A stretch of DNA of 64,000 nt from Pestalotiopsis fici W106-1 (taxonomy: Eukaryota > Ascomycota > Sordariomycetes > Amphisphaeriales > Sporocadaceae): positions 5,645,888 through 5,709,887 of the forward strand of contig NW_006917092.1 of the NCBI RefSeq assembly GCF_000516985.1. The letters are read 5' to 3'. Under the pieces are notes generated by a model, which ran no database searches, had not been told where the DNA came from, and was given only the letters and a program-made list of their open reading frames with translations. A program made the position numbers and the translations under genes. How positions within the stretch are numbered: position 1 is the stretch's first letter; the number at the start of each line of letters is the position of its first letter. This document shows positions 46,857 to 56,883 of this stretch, one piece after another.

Positions 46857-47882
46857 TTAGGCTTTATCCTTTCCCAACTTCTCGAGATACTGTGCAGCAA
46901 CCTCCACTACGGCGCTCTCAAAACTCTTCAGCTTCTTATCAAATAGCTTTTCCGTGTCGCTAGAGTCATATTCGACATTTAAAGTGTGCAGTTTTCCCTT
47001 TTTGAACACACCGTCCGCAACAGCCTTGGGGAACGCATTCTCAACATAGTCGAAAACGGTATCGTAGTTGATCTTGGTAGCAATCCCGTAATCTGCGGGG
47101 CCTTCACCCGGCTTCTCGAGGAACAAGACGCGCAGATGGATATCAGCCAAATCGTCGATATGCACGAAACCTCCATGAATAGGAAACGGTAGCTCTGCAC
47201 CCAGCATACACATCATAAGGAAGTTGTTGGAGCTATTCTCCTGTTGCATCATACGGCTATCGAGCGCGAGCTCATTGCGGCCGAAAACGTAGCCAGGTAC
47301 CACGTGGGCAACAGTAAAGTGCGGGTTGCGCGTTTTGACGAACTCATCGGTGCGATGGAATTCGACCATCTTGCTGGTAATATAGGCGCTGAAGACGTCG
47401 TCGTAGGTCTCAGGTACCGGGTCTGGCAGCGGCACGCGCGTCGTGGCGGAGACGACCGTTGGTGGAGGTATCATGCCTAGATTGCCCACAATGGACGAGG
47501 TAATGACAACGCGTTGCACGCTGGGGGCCTTGAGCGCCGACGCGAGCAGATTATCGGCAATCTTCAGCGTCGGTTGAAAGACTTGGGTAGTGGGGTCATA
47601 GGCTGCGTTGGGGACGGGAGCTCCAGCGTGAATAATATGCGTAATATCCTTCAGGGCTTCATCAAAGGCGCCATCAACCGCAAAATCGGGAATAATGGCT
47701 GGAGAAAGACGGTCACCAAAAGCCAACTTCTGGACGGCAGGGTTGGAAGAGACTGTCTTGGCCTTCTCTTCCGATCGGACCGTATAACGAACTTTGTGCC
47801 CAGCTTCGAGAGCGGCGACCAGAATACGGAAGCCGATCAAGCCAGTGGCTCCCGTGATCAAGATATGTGAGGTAGTGGCCAT
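46857..47882 (-). CDS. NAD(P)-dependent reductase, extended SDR (dihydroflavonol-4-reductase-like)
   Basis: Intronless, 341 residues. The Rossmann loop TGATGLIG is at residues 10-17. An acidic/basic cofactor-selecting region (VRSEEKAK) follows, then HIIHAGAPVPN, RVVITSSIVGN and the catalytic YITSK. Substrate-domain sequence includes VVPGYVFGRNELALDSR and GGFVHIDDLADIHLRVLF. These features place it with fungal ketone/aldehyde reductases of the dihydroflavonol reductase and methylglyoxal reductase (Gre2) type. It lies inside the candidate prenyltransferase cluster and could reduce a carbonyl intermediate. A decayed copy of its 5' end lies near 59.3-59.5 kb. The substrate is unknown. Confidence 0.92.
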   Translation of the reverse strand: MATTSHILITGATGLIGFRILVAALEAGHKVRYTVRSEEKAKTVSSNPAVQKLAFGDRLSPAIIPDFAVDGAFDEALKDITHIIHAGAPVPNAAYDPTTQVFQPTLKIADNLLASALKAPSVQRVVITSSIVGNLGMIPPPTVVSATTRVPLPDPVPETYDDVFSAYITSKMVEFHRTDEFVKTRNPHFTVAHVVPGYVFGRNELALDSRMMQQENSSNNFLMMCMLGAELPFPIHGGFVHIDDLADIHLRVLFLEKPGEGPADYGIATKINYDTVFDYVENAFPKAVADGVFKKGKLHTLNVEYDSSDTEKLFDKKLKSFESAVVEVAAQYLEKLGKDKA

Positions 47883-49299
47883 TGCAAATTCCAGCTTAAC
47901 GGAGCCGTGTATGAGGATTTCTTAGCCTTGGTAGATACGGCGGGTGTCTGCTTCGATCTTATAGTAACAATAGCAATAGATCTAGCAGAATAAGGCACAT
48001 GTCTGTTAAAATTTCGTGATGCCGTCAATTATACTTGTCGATTCGAGGGGCGGGAATATTTGGTTGGTGTGTCGCGCAAGCGGTAGGCTGGGTGAACAGC
48101 TAACCTACATTAGTGAGGTATGTTGGTTGGAGGGGGGGCTATTCGCCGTTAAATAGCGGGCCGCATTAGGTTCATCAGCATGTAGGCTGCAGGCAAGCAG
48201 GCACTTTTGGAAAAGAATCCCTTTCAACCCACCTTTCCGACCCCAATTATTAATCATTAACTACATACCTATCCTAGTACCCTCATGTTGTATTGACAGT
48301 CTTTCCGGGTATCATGCCAGCTTTAGTCAGTTAGACAACCAACAGCAACCTGCTTTGGCGCCATGCCCCGTCTGTGTTTTCTGCGCGTTAGTGGTTGGGG
48401 CGGGCCGTTTACGCCCCAAACGGGCCTCGGCTTGGTCGCGCAGGGACTGGGAAGGAGGATTACATGTGTAGTTTTTCATTGGTTGCGCGTAACATCACCT
48501 ATCGTGCATACTACATCCGTACAGTGCGCAATATCTATATGCATGATCCTTCCGTTGGGATCAACATGCTTGATTGTATAGAGTAGATGCGTTTCCCATT
48601 CCGTCACCCTCACCTGCTGGTCATCCTGAAGGAGGCTAACGCACGCGTCGCATAAGCGTAAGCACTGTGACACTGCATAGATGTTGTTATCATGCAGGCC
48701 ATATTACAAAAATGCGACCTTCGTGTGTCCGTATCCAATACGCCCCACCCCACTCAGATCGTTCCAAACGGCAGTTCCGATCTGAATAAGTAGAGTGAGA
48801 ATGGAGCCCCCTGGACTCGGCCAATCGGGTCAAGCAGGAGCGCGTCCACGATGAAGTAAGGCAGATAAGAATAGTAACAGGTACGCATGATGTTGAGTCT
48901 GTGTCCGATGGAAGCGGGGTGTATTGCCAACATACCCAGCAGCGTGATTCGGGACCCACAATTGTTGCAAATATCCCGTTGAGAATCATGTCATCGAAAT
49001 GGAAATTGCGCACTTGGTCAGATCCGGTGGATGCCTTTTCGAGGCAACGAGAGTAAGCTCATGGTGACGGCCGCCCCTACATGACGAAGAATCATATGCA
49101 TATCGGTTAATGCAATGTACGGCTTTTTTGGCCAAGGAGTAAGCGTTGAGCTCAACCAACGATATCAGCCATAGGTAGAGGTAGTGTTTAGAGGGGACGG
49201 CTGGCTTACGGGCTTTATCGTCAAATGATTTCGCCCTTCCAACTATCGTTTTGTGTTCGACTTCAGCTTACTTTTTTTCAGCCTCAGCTACAAATTATT
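47883..49299. other. Intergenic, no supported gene
   Basis: Short frames on both strands (up to 107 codons at 48690-49013 minus) have no family resemblance. It holds the divergent promoters of the reductase and of the membrane protein. Confidence 0.5.
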
Positions 49300-50598
49300 A
49301 TGGCGGACCCAGCTAGCTTTCCGCCGGGATACTGGGAAGAGGATAATGGTCCTCGGGCGATTGCTGCCGCAACCACCATGCTAGTATTAACGACTTTGCT
49401 CTTTTCCCTTCGACTATACGCTCGAACTTTGACGACAGCTCAGCGGGGTTGGGACGATCATGTCCTGATACCAGCCTACATCGGGTTGCTCGGCTTAATA
49501 GTCGCTATCTACAGTACGTCACAAAAATGACACTCCTTGAGAGTATTTCCTTGCTTCTCTATACTGACTGTACTTTGTAGTTGAGGTTATTTATGCTGGC
49601 CTTGGAAAGCACACGGTTGTCAACCTAACCGAAGACCCCAGCAGGCTGAAGACATATCTCCTATGGCTTTATATACTCGACTGGTTCTATGTGCCTTCCA
49701 ATATGTTATCTCGCGTATCGGTCGTCATTCTGTACCTGCGAATTTTCACCGATAAATGGGCACGAGCAGCCTGCTGGATAGTCATGAGCTTTCTGATTGG
49801 TAATTGCGTTGCGACAATTATCACAGCCCAATTCGAATGCACGCCCCTCGCTTACACGTGGGATAAATCCATCGAAGGTGGAACATGCTTCAACCAACTC
49901 CTCTGGTACCAAATCAGCAATTTTCCCAATATTGCCGCAGACGTCATGATCATGATTTTGCCAATCAAGACTGTCTGGTCTTTGAAAGCTTCCACTGCAA
50001 GGAAAGCCGGCGTTGCCACTGTCTGCCTGACTGGTAGCATGTAAGTCGGGTTGTTCCTCTATTCGCGTCATTCTCCGCTTACATTTACTCTAGTGGATTG
50101 ATAGCTTCGTGCTATCGTGCCAGCGTATTTTATAACCAGGCCTATATTATTGCAAATGATCCAACTTGTAAGCATTCTACCGAGCCTAATTCAACTTTTG
50201 GCTAATACATAGCAGTTACCGATGCTGGTTTCTCGTGGACGGCGATCGAATGTGGCCTCTACTTTTCCGCCGCCTGTTTGATAGGGATGCGGCCGCTCTT
50301 CAATCGTCTACCAACTCTCTTTAAAGCGCGTGTCTTTCGAACCACCAACAGGTCTGGAGCGAATACAGATCACCATGGCAGTATGTCACGTATCAATAAG
50401 CATCGGATCAGCGAGTATGCAACTATTCAAGGCGATGACGAGGTGGACCGCAAAGGCGCTGGCGGAATCTCACTGCAGACTATGATCCCATCAGCTTACC
50501 ACTCTCCGAACCTGTCTAGCGGCGATCAAAAAAGTGACAACATTCGTGTTGATACTGATATTCAGGTGACGCGGGACTTCGTACAAAACTATCCCTAA
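49300..50598 (+). CDS. Rhodopsin-like (Pth11-type) seven-helix integral membrane protein
   Basis: 376 residues from exons 49300-49513, 49581-50040, 50094-50167 and 50216-50598; the last intron is only 48 nt. Seven hydrophobic segments run from residue about 20 (AIAAATTMLVLTTLLFSLRLYAR) to about 280. Family features are RTLTTAQRGWDDHVLIPAY, GLGKH after helix 2, the long loop ending with a Cys (AQFECTPLAYTWDK...GTCFNQ), and NIAADVMIMILPIKTVWSL. The tail of about 90 residues is polar and cytosolic. These fungal rhodopsin-domain proteins include Pth11-like receptors and members found inside metabolite clusters. No N-terminal CFEM domain is present. A receptor role is inference. Confidence 0.87.
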
Positions 50599-51535
50599 TG
50601 CAGTTCATGTCCGTAGTTGAGCTCGTCGCAGCGAGATTGAGAAGATTGTGGCATGGTTTTCAAATAGACCAACGAGTGGAGCGCTGTTCCACCACCACAT
50701 GTGTACAATAGCGGGACATTGTGTGGGGCAAGAAGCCTTCTTAAGCTTTCTAAAGCACCTAAAAAGCCTTTTGTAAAAAGATTGCTTCTCATAAGAATGC
50801 TTCATGAACGAAGAATGCTTCTCGACCCCCTTGAGCATCCCAGTGGGATTACCACCATGAGACCACTGGAAGATATCAACCAAAATAACCAGCTTCGTCT
50901 CCGTGTTCTCGTAAATTTGTAAGTCCGTAAATCCGCAGTGACTTAATCGTAAATCCGTGACCTTATGCCATCTAAGTCGTGTGTTCAATTCTTGTTGTTG
51001 TTAGAAGAAAAGAAAAATCAAGTGTTTTTTTTGCCGTTCTGCCATTTTTGGTGGTTGGCGTTAGTGCACGGAAAACTGGTTATAGTGGGCGTTATGGCGG
51101 GCTTATAATGGGCAAAGATTGCTTCTACTTTTAGGCAGCCAAAATAAACGCAAAAAGGCTTCCCACCCCACTGCAAGCCCCGCAGCTGGATATATACTCT
51201 GTATAAACATTCCAACATCTGTTGGACCTGAAAAAGTCAATCATACGCCATCTATCATACCATACCTATCAAGTGTTTGATAGGCTCGGACTATGATTTG
51301 TCGCAACACGATTTGCGCCAAATCGAACACTTGCAGGTATGGAGCTGCCACTTTTGCTAACGTTGACCCATTACTTAGACCGTGCAGATAGTAGCACGGT
51401 TCACGTCGATCAGCAACACAAGTTCGTAAATTTGCATCATAAATGCTGACTGTGATAACAAATATATGGAAGAGTGAAATACGTATTGATGTTTGAGAAA
51501 TACCGTGTTCGATTCCGCACGCTGCAGTCGATAAT
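50599..51535. other. Intergenic with repeat-like sequence
   Basis: No gene supported. The 127-codon minus-strand frame at 50605-50988 is repetitive. CGTAAATCCG occurs at 50926-50935 and 50948-50957 with a variant at 50910, and 50740-50830 is rich in aagaatgcttc-like words. This may be the worn end of a transposable element. Confidence 0.35.
50926..50957. repeat. Short direct repeat CGTAAATCCG (two copies)
   Basis: Two exact 10-bp copies start 22 bp apart at 50926 and 50948; a related CGTAAATTT begins at 50910. Too little to assign to an element. Confidence 0.5.
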
Positions 51536-53480
51536 CTAAGAGCTTCCCGCCGCTGACTGGACCATAGGCTCAACCTTCTCAGTCTGCACATCAGCACAAC
51601 CAGCCTGCACCTCCAATTTAGGCAGGCGGTGCAACTCTCTTAGTGGCTGACTGCCGCTCCTGTTTGTGACTGCATCCCTCCTCCATCGGGCACTCCACGC
51701 GCCATTGTTGTCATTTTGCCGAATGTAGTAAGCCAAATCTGCTGTAGGATCCCATTCCGTCTGCGAGGTACCATTGCCCAGCCAACTGAAGCGGTTGCCT
51801 TTATACGTGACCTCCCAATCATCCCAACGCGGCTCCCGAATCGCCTCGAGGTAATGCAATGTGCTGCCGGGCCAGGTGGTGGGAACGCGCCCGCCAATCG
51901 CGTGATTATTGTGTGAGTTGCGACAGCTGTCGGTCCAGACGGCGCCACTCATGAATTTCGCCACGTGGGATTTGAAGTCATCACAGGCTTCCCTTCTCAG
52001 TGCCATGCTATGCATCGAAGGCTCGGTCTGGTATCTATCTATCCAGGCACAAATATAGTCAGCTTGGGCCTCAATTGCTATCAGCGTCGGACCATTGGAC
52101 ACGGGCGTGTAAGGGCCCAAGAAGGTAAAGGTATTAGGGAACTCGGATATTCCCACGCCCATGTATCCCATTATGGAATCGGCCCATTCGGTTTGAAGAT
52201 TTCGCCCCGCCGGCCCGTAAATTGGATATCGCGAAATATACGAAGTGTCGAAACCTGTAGCACATATCGCAACGTCGCCATTGTGGACAGTTCCGTCTTC
52301 AGCAATGACACCTGTTGATGTGAAAGACCGGACGCCACTGTAGATAGGCTTTACGTTTTCTTGTTTCAATGTCTTGGGTTGATTAGCCTGGGATCATGTT
52401 CCCGAGGGCAACGGACCACCTACCTTCAGATATCTGAAGCCTGAGGGTATAACTCGCTTACACCCGACTGAAAACTCCGGAATCAACATCTCTTCAGCTT
52501 CCTTGTCATTGAGAATCTTCTTCATCTCTGTTGTGAGCAGCGTTCTGCATTGGTTTTGCAGTTTCGTTTGTTTGAGGTAGAGGGCTTTTCAGCAGTTAGT
52601 CACACCCAAGTATCAATGCTTAGCCAACCTACTGAACAAGCTATTCATGGTCCTCTCATTGTTCTGTCGCAGCTCCAAGACAGTTTCTGGCTCTCTCATG
52701 AACTTCGCAATTTCCTCAGGCGTGTAATCTCCTGCCTCAGTCGAGATATCTGGCAAGACCCATGCGGGCGATCTGATGAAAATCGTCACCTCCTTGACGA
52801 CAGGTTGGATAGCTGGAAGAATCTGCACTGCAGAAGATCCAGCGCCGATGAGGAGCACTTTTTTGCCTTCTAGAGATATGCTCGTGTCGTAGTCTGCGCT
52901 GTGAACTTTGATGCCCTGAAAATCCTCGAGTCCGGGAAGCTTGGGCCATGCTGGTTTATTCAGATATCCACAAGCATGAACAAGAATATTACACCAGTCA
53001 TGAACAGTTGCTCCGGTCGCTAGATCTCTGGTCTCTACCTTCCAGATACCTTCATCCTCCTGCCAGGTCGTCTTCTCTACTAAGTGTGAGAGCTTCAAAT
53101 GTCTCTCAAGCGCATATGTCTGCGTAAATTGCTCGAAATAACCCTGTATCTCATCGGAGCCAGCGTATACTGCAGAAAAGTCTGCCTTTGGCTGGAAGGA
53201 GTAAACGTAGTTGTGAGAAGGTACATCACAGGCGCAGCCGGGGTATCTATTCTCATACCAGGTACCTCCCACTTTTGGATTCTTGTCATAGATCTGCAAA
53301 TTCATTAGGTTACATCCATTGTTTTCAACCCCTCCCCGGAAAGTTTCTCACTGTGAGGGAATATGATCGAAATGATCGTTGCAGTTTGTATGCCAAACAC
53401 AAACCAGAAGCACCAGCTCCAACACAAATCACTTTGACGTGACGCTCGTTGTTGATGGCTTCTTCCCGTATCGGATCCAT
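51536..53480 (-). CDS. FAD-dependent monooxygenase (Baeyer-Villiger-like)
   Basis: 583 residues from exons 53480-53352, 53293-52629, 52544-52424 and 52372-51536. The first Rossmann motif is VICVGAGASG (Gly at 21, 23, 26), followed by GGTWYENRYPGCACDVPSHNY, typical of class B flavin monooxygenases of the Baeyer-Villiger/steroid-monooxygenase group. The second dinucleotide site is LIGAGSSAVQILPAI, and ATGFD stands before the C-terminal domain. The BVMO fingerprint FxGxxxHxxxW reads FQGIKVHSADYD, with Tyr in place of Trp. The frame continues upstream of the ATG as ALDHDIDHTPDEETESIT behind a possible TACAG acceptor. A short extra first exon is therefore possible. It neighbours the prenyltransferase gene and is a likely tailoring oxygenase. 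Confidence 0.88.
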
Positions 53481-54673
53481 GGTGATCGACTCTGTCTCTT
53501 CGTCAGGGGTGTGATCAATATCGTGATCAAGTGCCTGTACAGAGTAGAGCTATAAATTTTGTGACATCGGAGGCAACTTAACTGCTGTTTGCCCTAGACC
53601 AATATTCTCGGACGGATCGAGCCGCTCTCTCGGGCCAGGCCCCCCCCTGGGAATGGAAGGATGAATCATTTGGGGGCTAGCGTTCGTGTTGGGGCCTTCG
53701 GTGCCGCAATCATGCACCGTAGATGGATTTGATGACTGGAGGAAAAATGCCGCATTCCAGTCCGCACAATGGTCCAATACAAGTAATGAGACTGACGTGA
53801 TATCTTACATGCGCCACTGCCTTACAGAAATGCGCCACCGCCTTACAGAAATATACGGTCTACCCAGTCATGCCATTAGTGCCCGCACTGTATGCATATA
53901 TGCCCCTGTATTCTAGCTTACAGGGAACCCAGCCTTAAGAATGCGACCACTGGTGCAGTATGACTAGCCCCCAAAACTTTTGTGACGGGCCACCCCGCCC
54001 CTCCTCAAGGCGAAAACATATGCAGATGCTGCAATGCAACGCAACAAGCGCAGAGCTAACCGAAGGATTCAAGACATTGATGGATGATCCCATCTTATCT
54101 CGGGTATGCATGAAAAATTATCAACCCATCAATCGCCAAGGAAACTGCAACGTAGAACAAGGACTGCCGTTTCCTAGTTTGAAGAATTCGTCCGTACTTC
54201 ATCTAAGTAAAGCTCAAGTCAATAGGATACAGTACAGTAAGTGATTTGTGGTCTGGAGATAATTTTCCATCCTCGACCTTGTATTTAAAATAATCGTGAC
54301 CTAGAAATATTCAGAAACACTCTTGTCTACCGAGGAAATGAAATGATTCATAATGTACAGAAAATTGAAATTAGGACAAATAGAATTTGGTGTTCAATCT
54401 GATCTCGTGCTCCGCAGCACGATTTTGCCATAAGGCAAGGTGTTTGAAGCAGGGGACAATCCAAGCTCAACATTCAAAAGGATGGAACCGAACTGACAGA
54501 TCTACCGGACCAGTTGCCGCGGATTGATATATGATACGAGTCGCAATCTAGCGTCAGTCTCTGCTGAACATCCAATATAAGTGTGCAGTCCGCTTTGATC
54601 CATCAGTGCCTCACGAGAACTGCCGTTTTGTTAACCATTTTTAAGCGCCAGGATTTCGGGAGTTGGTGATTAC
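53481..54673. other. Intergenic upstream of the monooxygenase
   Basis: No separate gene seen. It contains a possible upstream exon for the monooxygenase (53777-53590, minus) and a 21-bp tandem repeat at 53809-53850. The rest is AT-rich. Confidence 0.45.
53809..53850. repeat. 21-bp tandem duplication
   Basis: Two adjacent 21-bp units (53809-53829 and 53830-53850) differ at a single position (T to C at unit position 10). They lie about 330 bp upstream of the monooxygenase start. Confidence 0.85.
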
Positions 54674-56048
54674 TCACAATATTGACTCCATAGCATCCTT
54701 GTAGTTGGACATGTTATTTTTGGCAAACGGGCCGGTCCTGCATGAGTGGGTACTCAAGGCGGAGATGACGGCTGCCTCATTTCGCGCATAGTGCCGGACG
54801 GGCAAATAAGCCTTGACTTTGGGACTGCTGCTTCCGTACTTGAATTCGACATTGTAGAGTATACCAGCCGTTCGGTGATCATTGGTTGGAAGCTCCTCAT
54901 CTTCTGCAGCGTCCTCTGCTTCCTCGCTTCCGAATAATGCATAGTACAGCCTGCGCAAATCCTCCAGACCCTGTTCTATTCCAGGCTGTTGGACACGATC
55001 ACCCAACGTCATAGTATGCCTGATAGAGGCAAAACTCGTATCTCTTGTTCGAAAATAGATCTTGAAACGAGACTCGCTGGGGTCCACCAAGTCTATGGCC
55101 AGCATGTCCATCTCTAGTGGTGGACTCGTTGGGTCGTCAACGTATCTCTGAAACTTCACGAGAGCTCGAAGGTTGTCTGGCGTATTGCCTGGTGCACCCT
55201 GAATTGTCTCTTGAATAACTTGGAAGTTCGTGCGCTTGTTTGCTTTTGCCTTGAATCCAGGAAAGAAGTAGGCCTTGCTCACGATGGCACCGTGGTCGAG
55301 GTCAAAGGCATAGAATACCGTGGTCGAGTGGCCTTCTACCGAGCCCTTGGCCTCTTCTCCATTAAGCTGCTGTTGGAAGTAACTCAACCACTCAATGTTG
55401 GTTTGGGGTAGTAACCGAACTAAGGTCTCTGGGAACTTTGAGACCATGAACTGGTTGTATGGATCTAGGCTTGTCCCCGCATCAAGTCCAATCGGTTCGA
55501 TGGAAAATCTGATCTTGGGAGGCTTGTCACCCGTCCTCCAGTCCCAGCTTAGCTCTATGGGATTGTGATCATCTGTCATGAAGCTTTTCCATTGCTGTTG
55601 CGTGGAGATTGGAGACGGACCCAGACTAGGAGTGATTTCCAGGACGAACTTCAAATGATGATACTGCGATTGGCGGGAATATCCTGCCTTGTCCAGCAGA
55701 ATGGCCAAGGCATGACCAGATGTCGCCCTGTTTTATTAACTGCTATCAGTATTGCTGCGTCAAGTAGGCGGAGGAGACCGGGGAGTGCTCTTGAGCAGAA
55801 AGGGGACTGGTGCTTGATGGAACATTTCGAGTATCTTACCACCAGTACCGTGCATTTTCATCGAGGGTCTCACGATATTCTGAGTCAAGTAATCGAAATG
55901 CTGCTGTTTGGGGACATGGATACCCAGGGGTTTCATTCCTTGTTTTCAAAGTAACTTCTCTCGACAGAAAGGTGCGAATGCCATAGATATGTGAAAGAAG
56001 TGAATGAATGAAGTCTTTGAACAGTTGGCTCGCCATAGGTGAAGACAT
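54674..56048 (-). CDS. DMATS-type aromatic (indole) prenyltransferase
   Basis: 420 residues from exons 56048-55840 and 55727-54674 (112-nt intron, GTAAGA...AACAG). Splicing creates YWWATSGHALAILLDKAGYS, the usual N-terminal core of fungal dimethylallyltryptophan-synthase-type enzymes. Next come QYHHLKF, LGPSP, SFMTDDHNPIELSWDW and IRFSIEPIGLDAGT, whose Glu corresponds to the indole-binding acidic residue of the family. Later beta-strands carry alternating Tyr/Lys/Arg diphosphate-binding positions (KAYFFPGFKAK, RFKIYFR, VKAYLPVRHYARNE). These ABBA-barrel enzymes transfer dimethylallyl groups to tryptophan or indole compounds without metal dependence. It is the only core biosynthetic enzyme of the cluster. 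It is divergent from the P450 gene, and an A20 tract precedes its start codon. The substrate is not determinable here. Confidence 0.92.
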
Positions 56049-56883
56049 TGTTTTTTTTTTTTTTTTTTTTCCCTTATGAACTGCAGAACGTCTGTATCAG
56101 ATGAGAAATCGAAAATTCGGGCATTTAAACGTGTGGTGCACCATCATCACACATGAAAATGGACTGACGGCTATCTAGAGGTGCCGCTGACAGGCATAGG
56201 ACCACGGGTCCCACATACACCACGACAGCCACAGTGCGCCTTCTGTCTGAGTCATCACTACAACGTTCAGTTGCACGGATGATCAGATTGATTTCCTGAA
56301 TAGACTCGAAGGAGCGATGGCCGCACTGCTTGTACACTACTTGCGGTTTACGCTTTTGGACCCCAAGATCGTAACCATTTTGGGTCACATTATTTGGAAA
56401 AATCAGCCCTGTACTTTCGAGCAAGAACACTGCTTTCCCGATGATTGCATCTATCATATGACAAGATCTAACTACTTCGAGAGCATCTGACACCAACCAA
56501 CGAGATAAATTTTAGCGGGGAAGAAAAGTTAGCCCGGGGTCCAGAGCGACACCGCCCCCACGGGCAGGCAGATTTTGTAGCCCCTGTCCGGAGGATCTGG
56601 GAACTGGCATGATAAATGTGGGAAGTTCCCGCTAACCGATTGGACTAGGTCTCAGCATAACGGCAACGTTTTGGTCCATCTTTGTCAAAACAACTGGCGC
56701 TTATATCGGGTTGCTTAAACCTCGAGACCAGTGTCACTTACACTTGCACATGTTTCGATGACTTGTCATTCATTACCCCCCCTCCCCCCCCAACAGGTCA
56801 TCTAGTCTCAGAGGCTGTGGCTCTGGCAAATTAGCTAGTCGTGGATATTCATCCTGATAATACTCATTAGCTCCTGGAAGATA
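56049..56883. promoter_or_regulatory. Shared divergent promoter of prenyltransferase and P450
   Basis: 835 bp between divergent start codons. A perfect inverted repeat GGGAACT/AGTTCCC has arms at 56599-56605 and 56624-56630 with an 18-bp spacer. An inverted CCAAT box (ATTGG, 56639-56643) lies just downstream. A TCCGGA palindrome sits at 56587-56592. A C-rich run lies near 56778-56790. A 123-codon minus-strand frame (56125-56496) has no family resemblance and is not called. Confidence 0.45.
56051..56070 (-). repeat. A20 tract directly upstream of the prenyltransferase ATG
   Basis: On the minus strand twenty A are followed by C-A and then the ATG at 56048. It would lie in the 5' leader if transcription starts upstream. 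Confidence 0.9.

Noticed and set aside
56125..56496. 123-codon minus-strand frame in the prenyltransferase/P450 intergenic region
   Set aside because: No family resemblance, and it lies between two divergent promoters.
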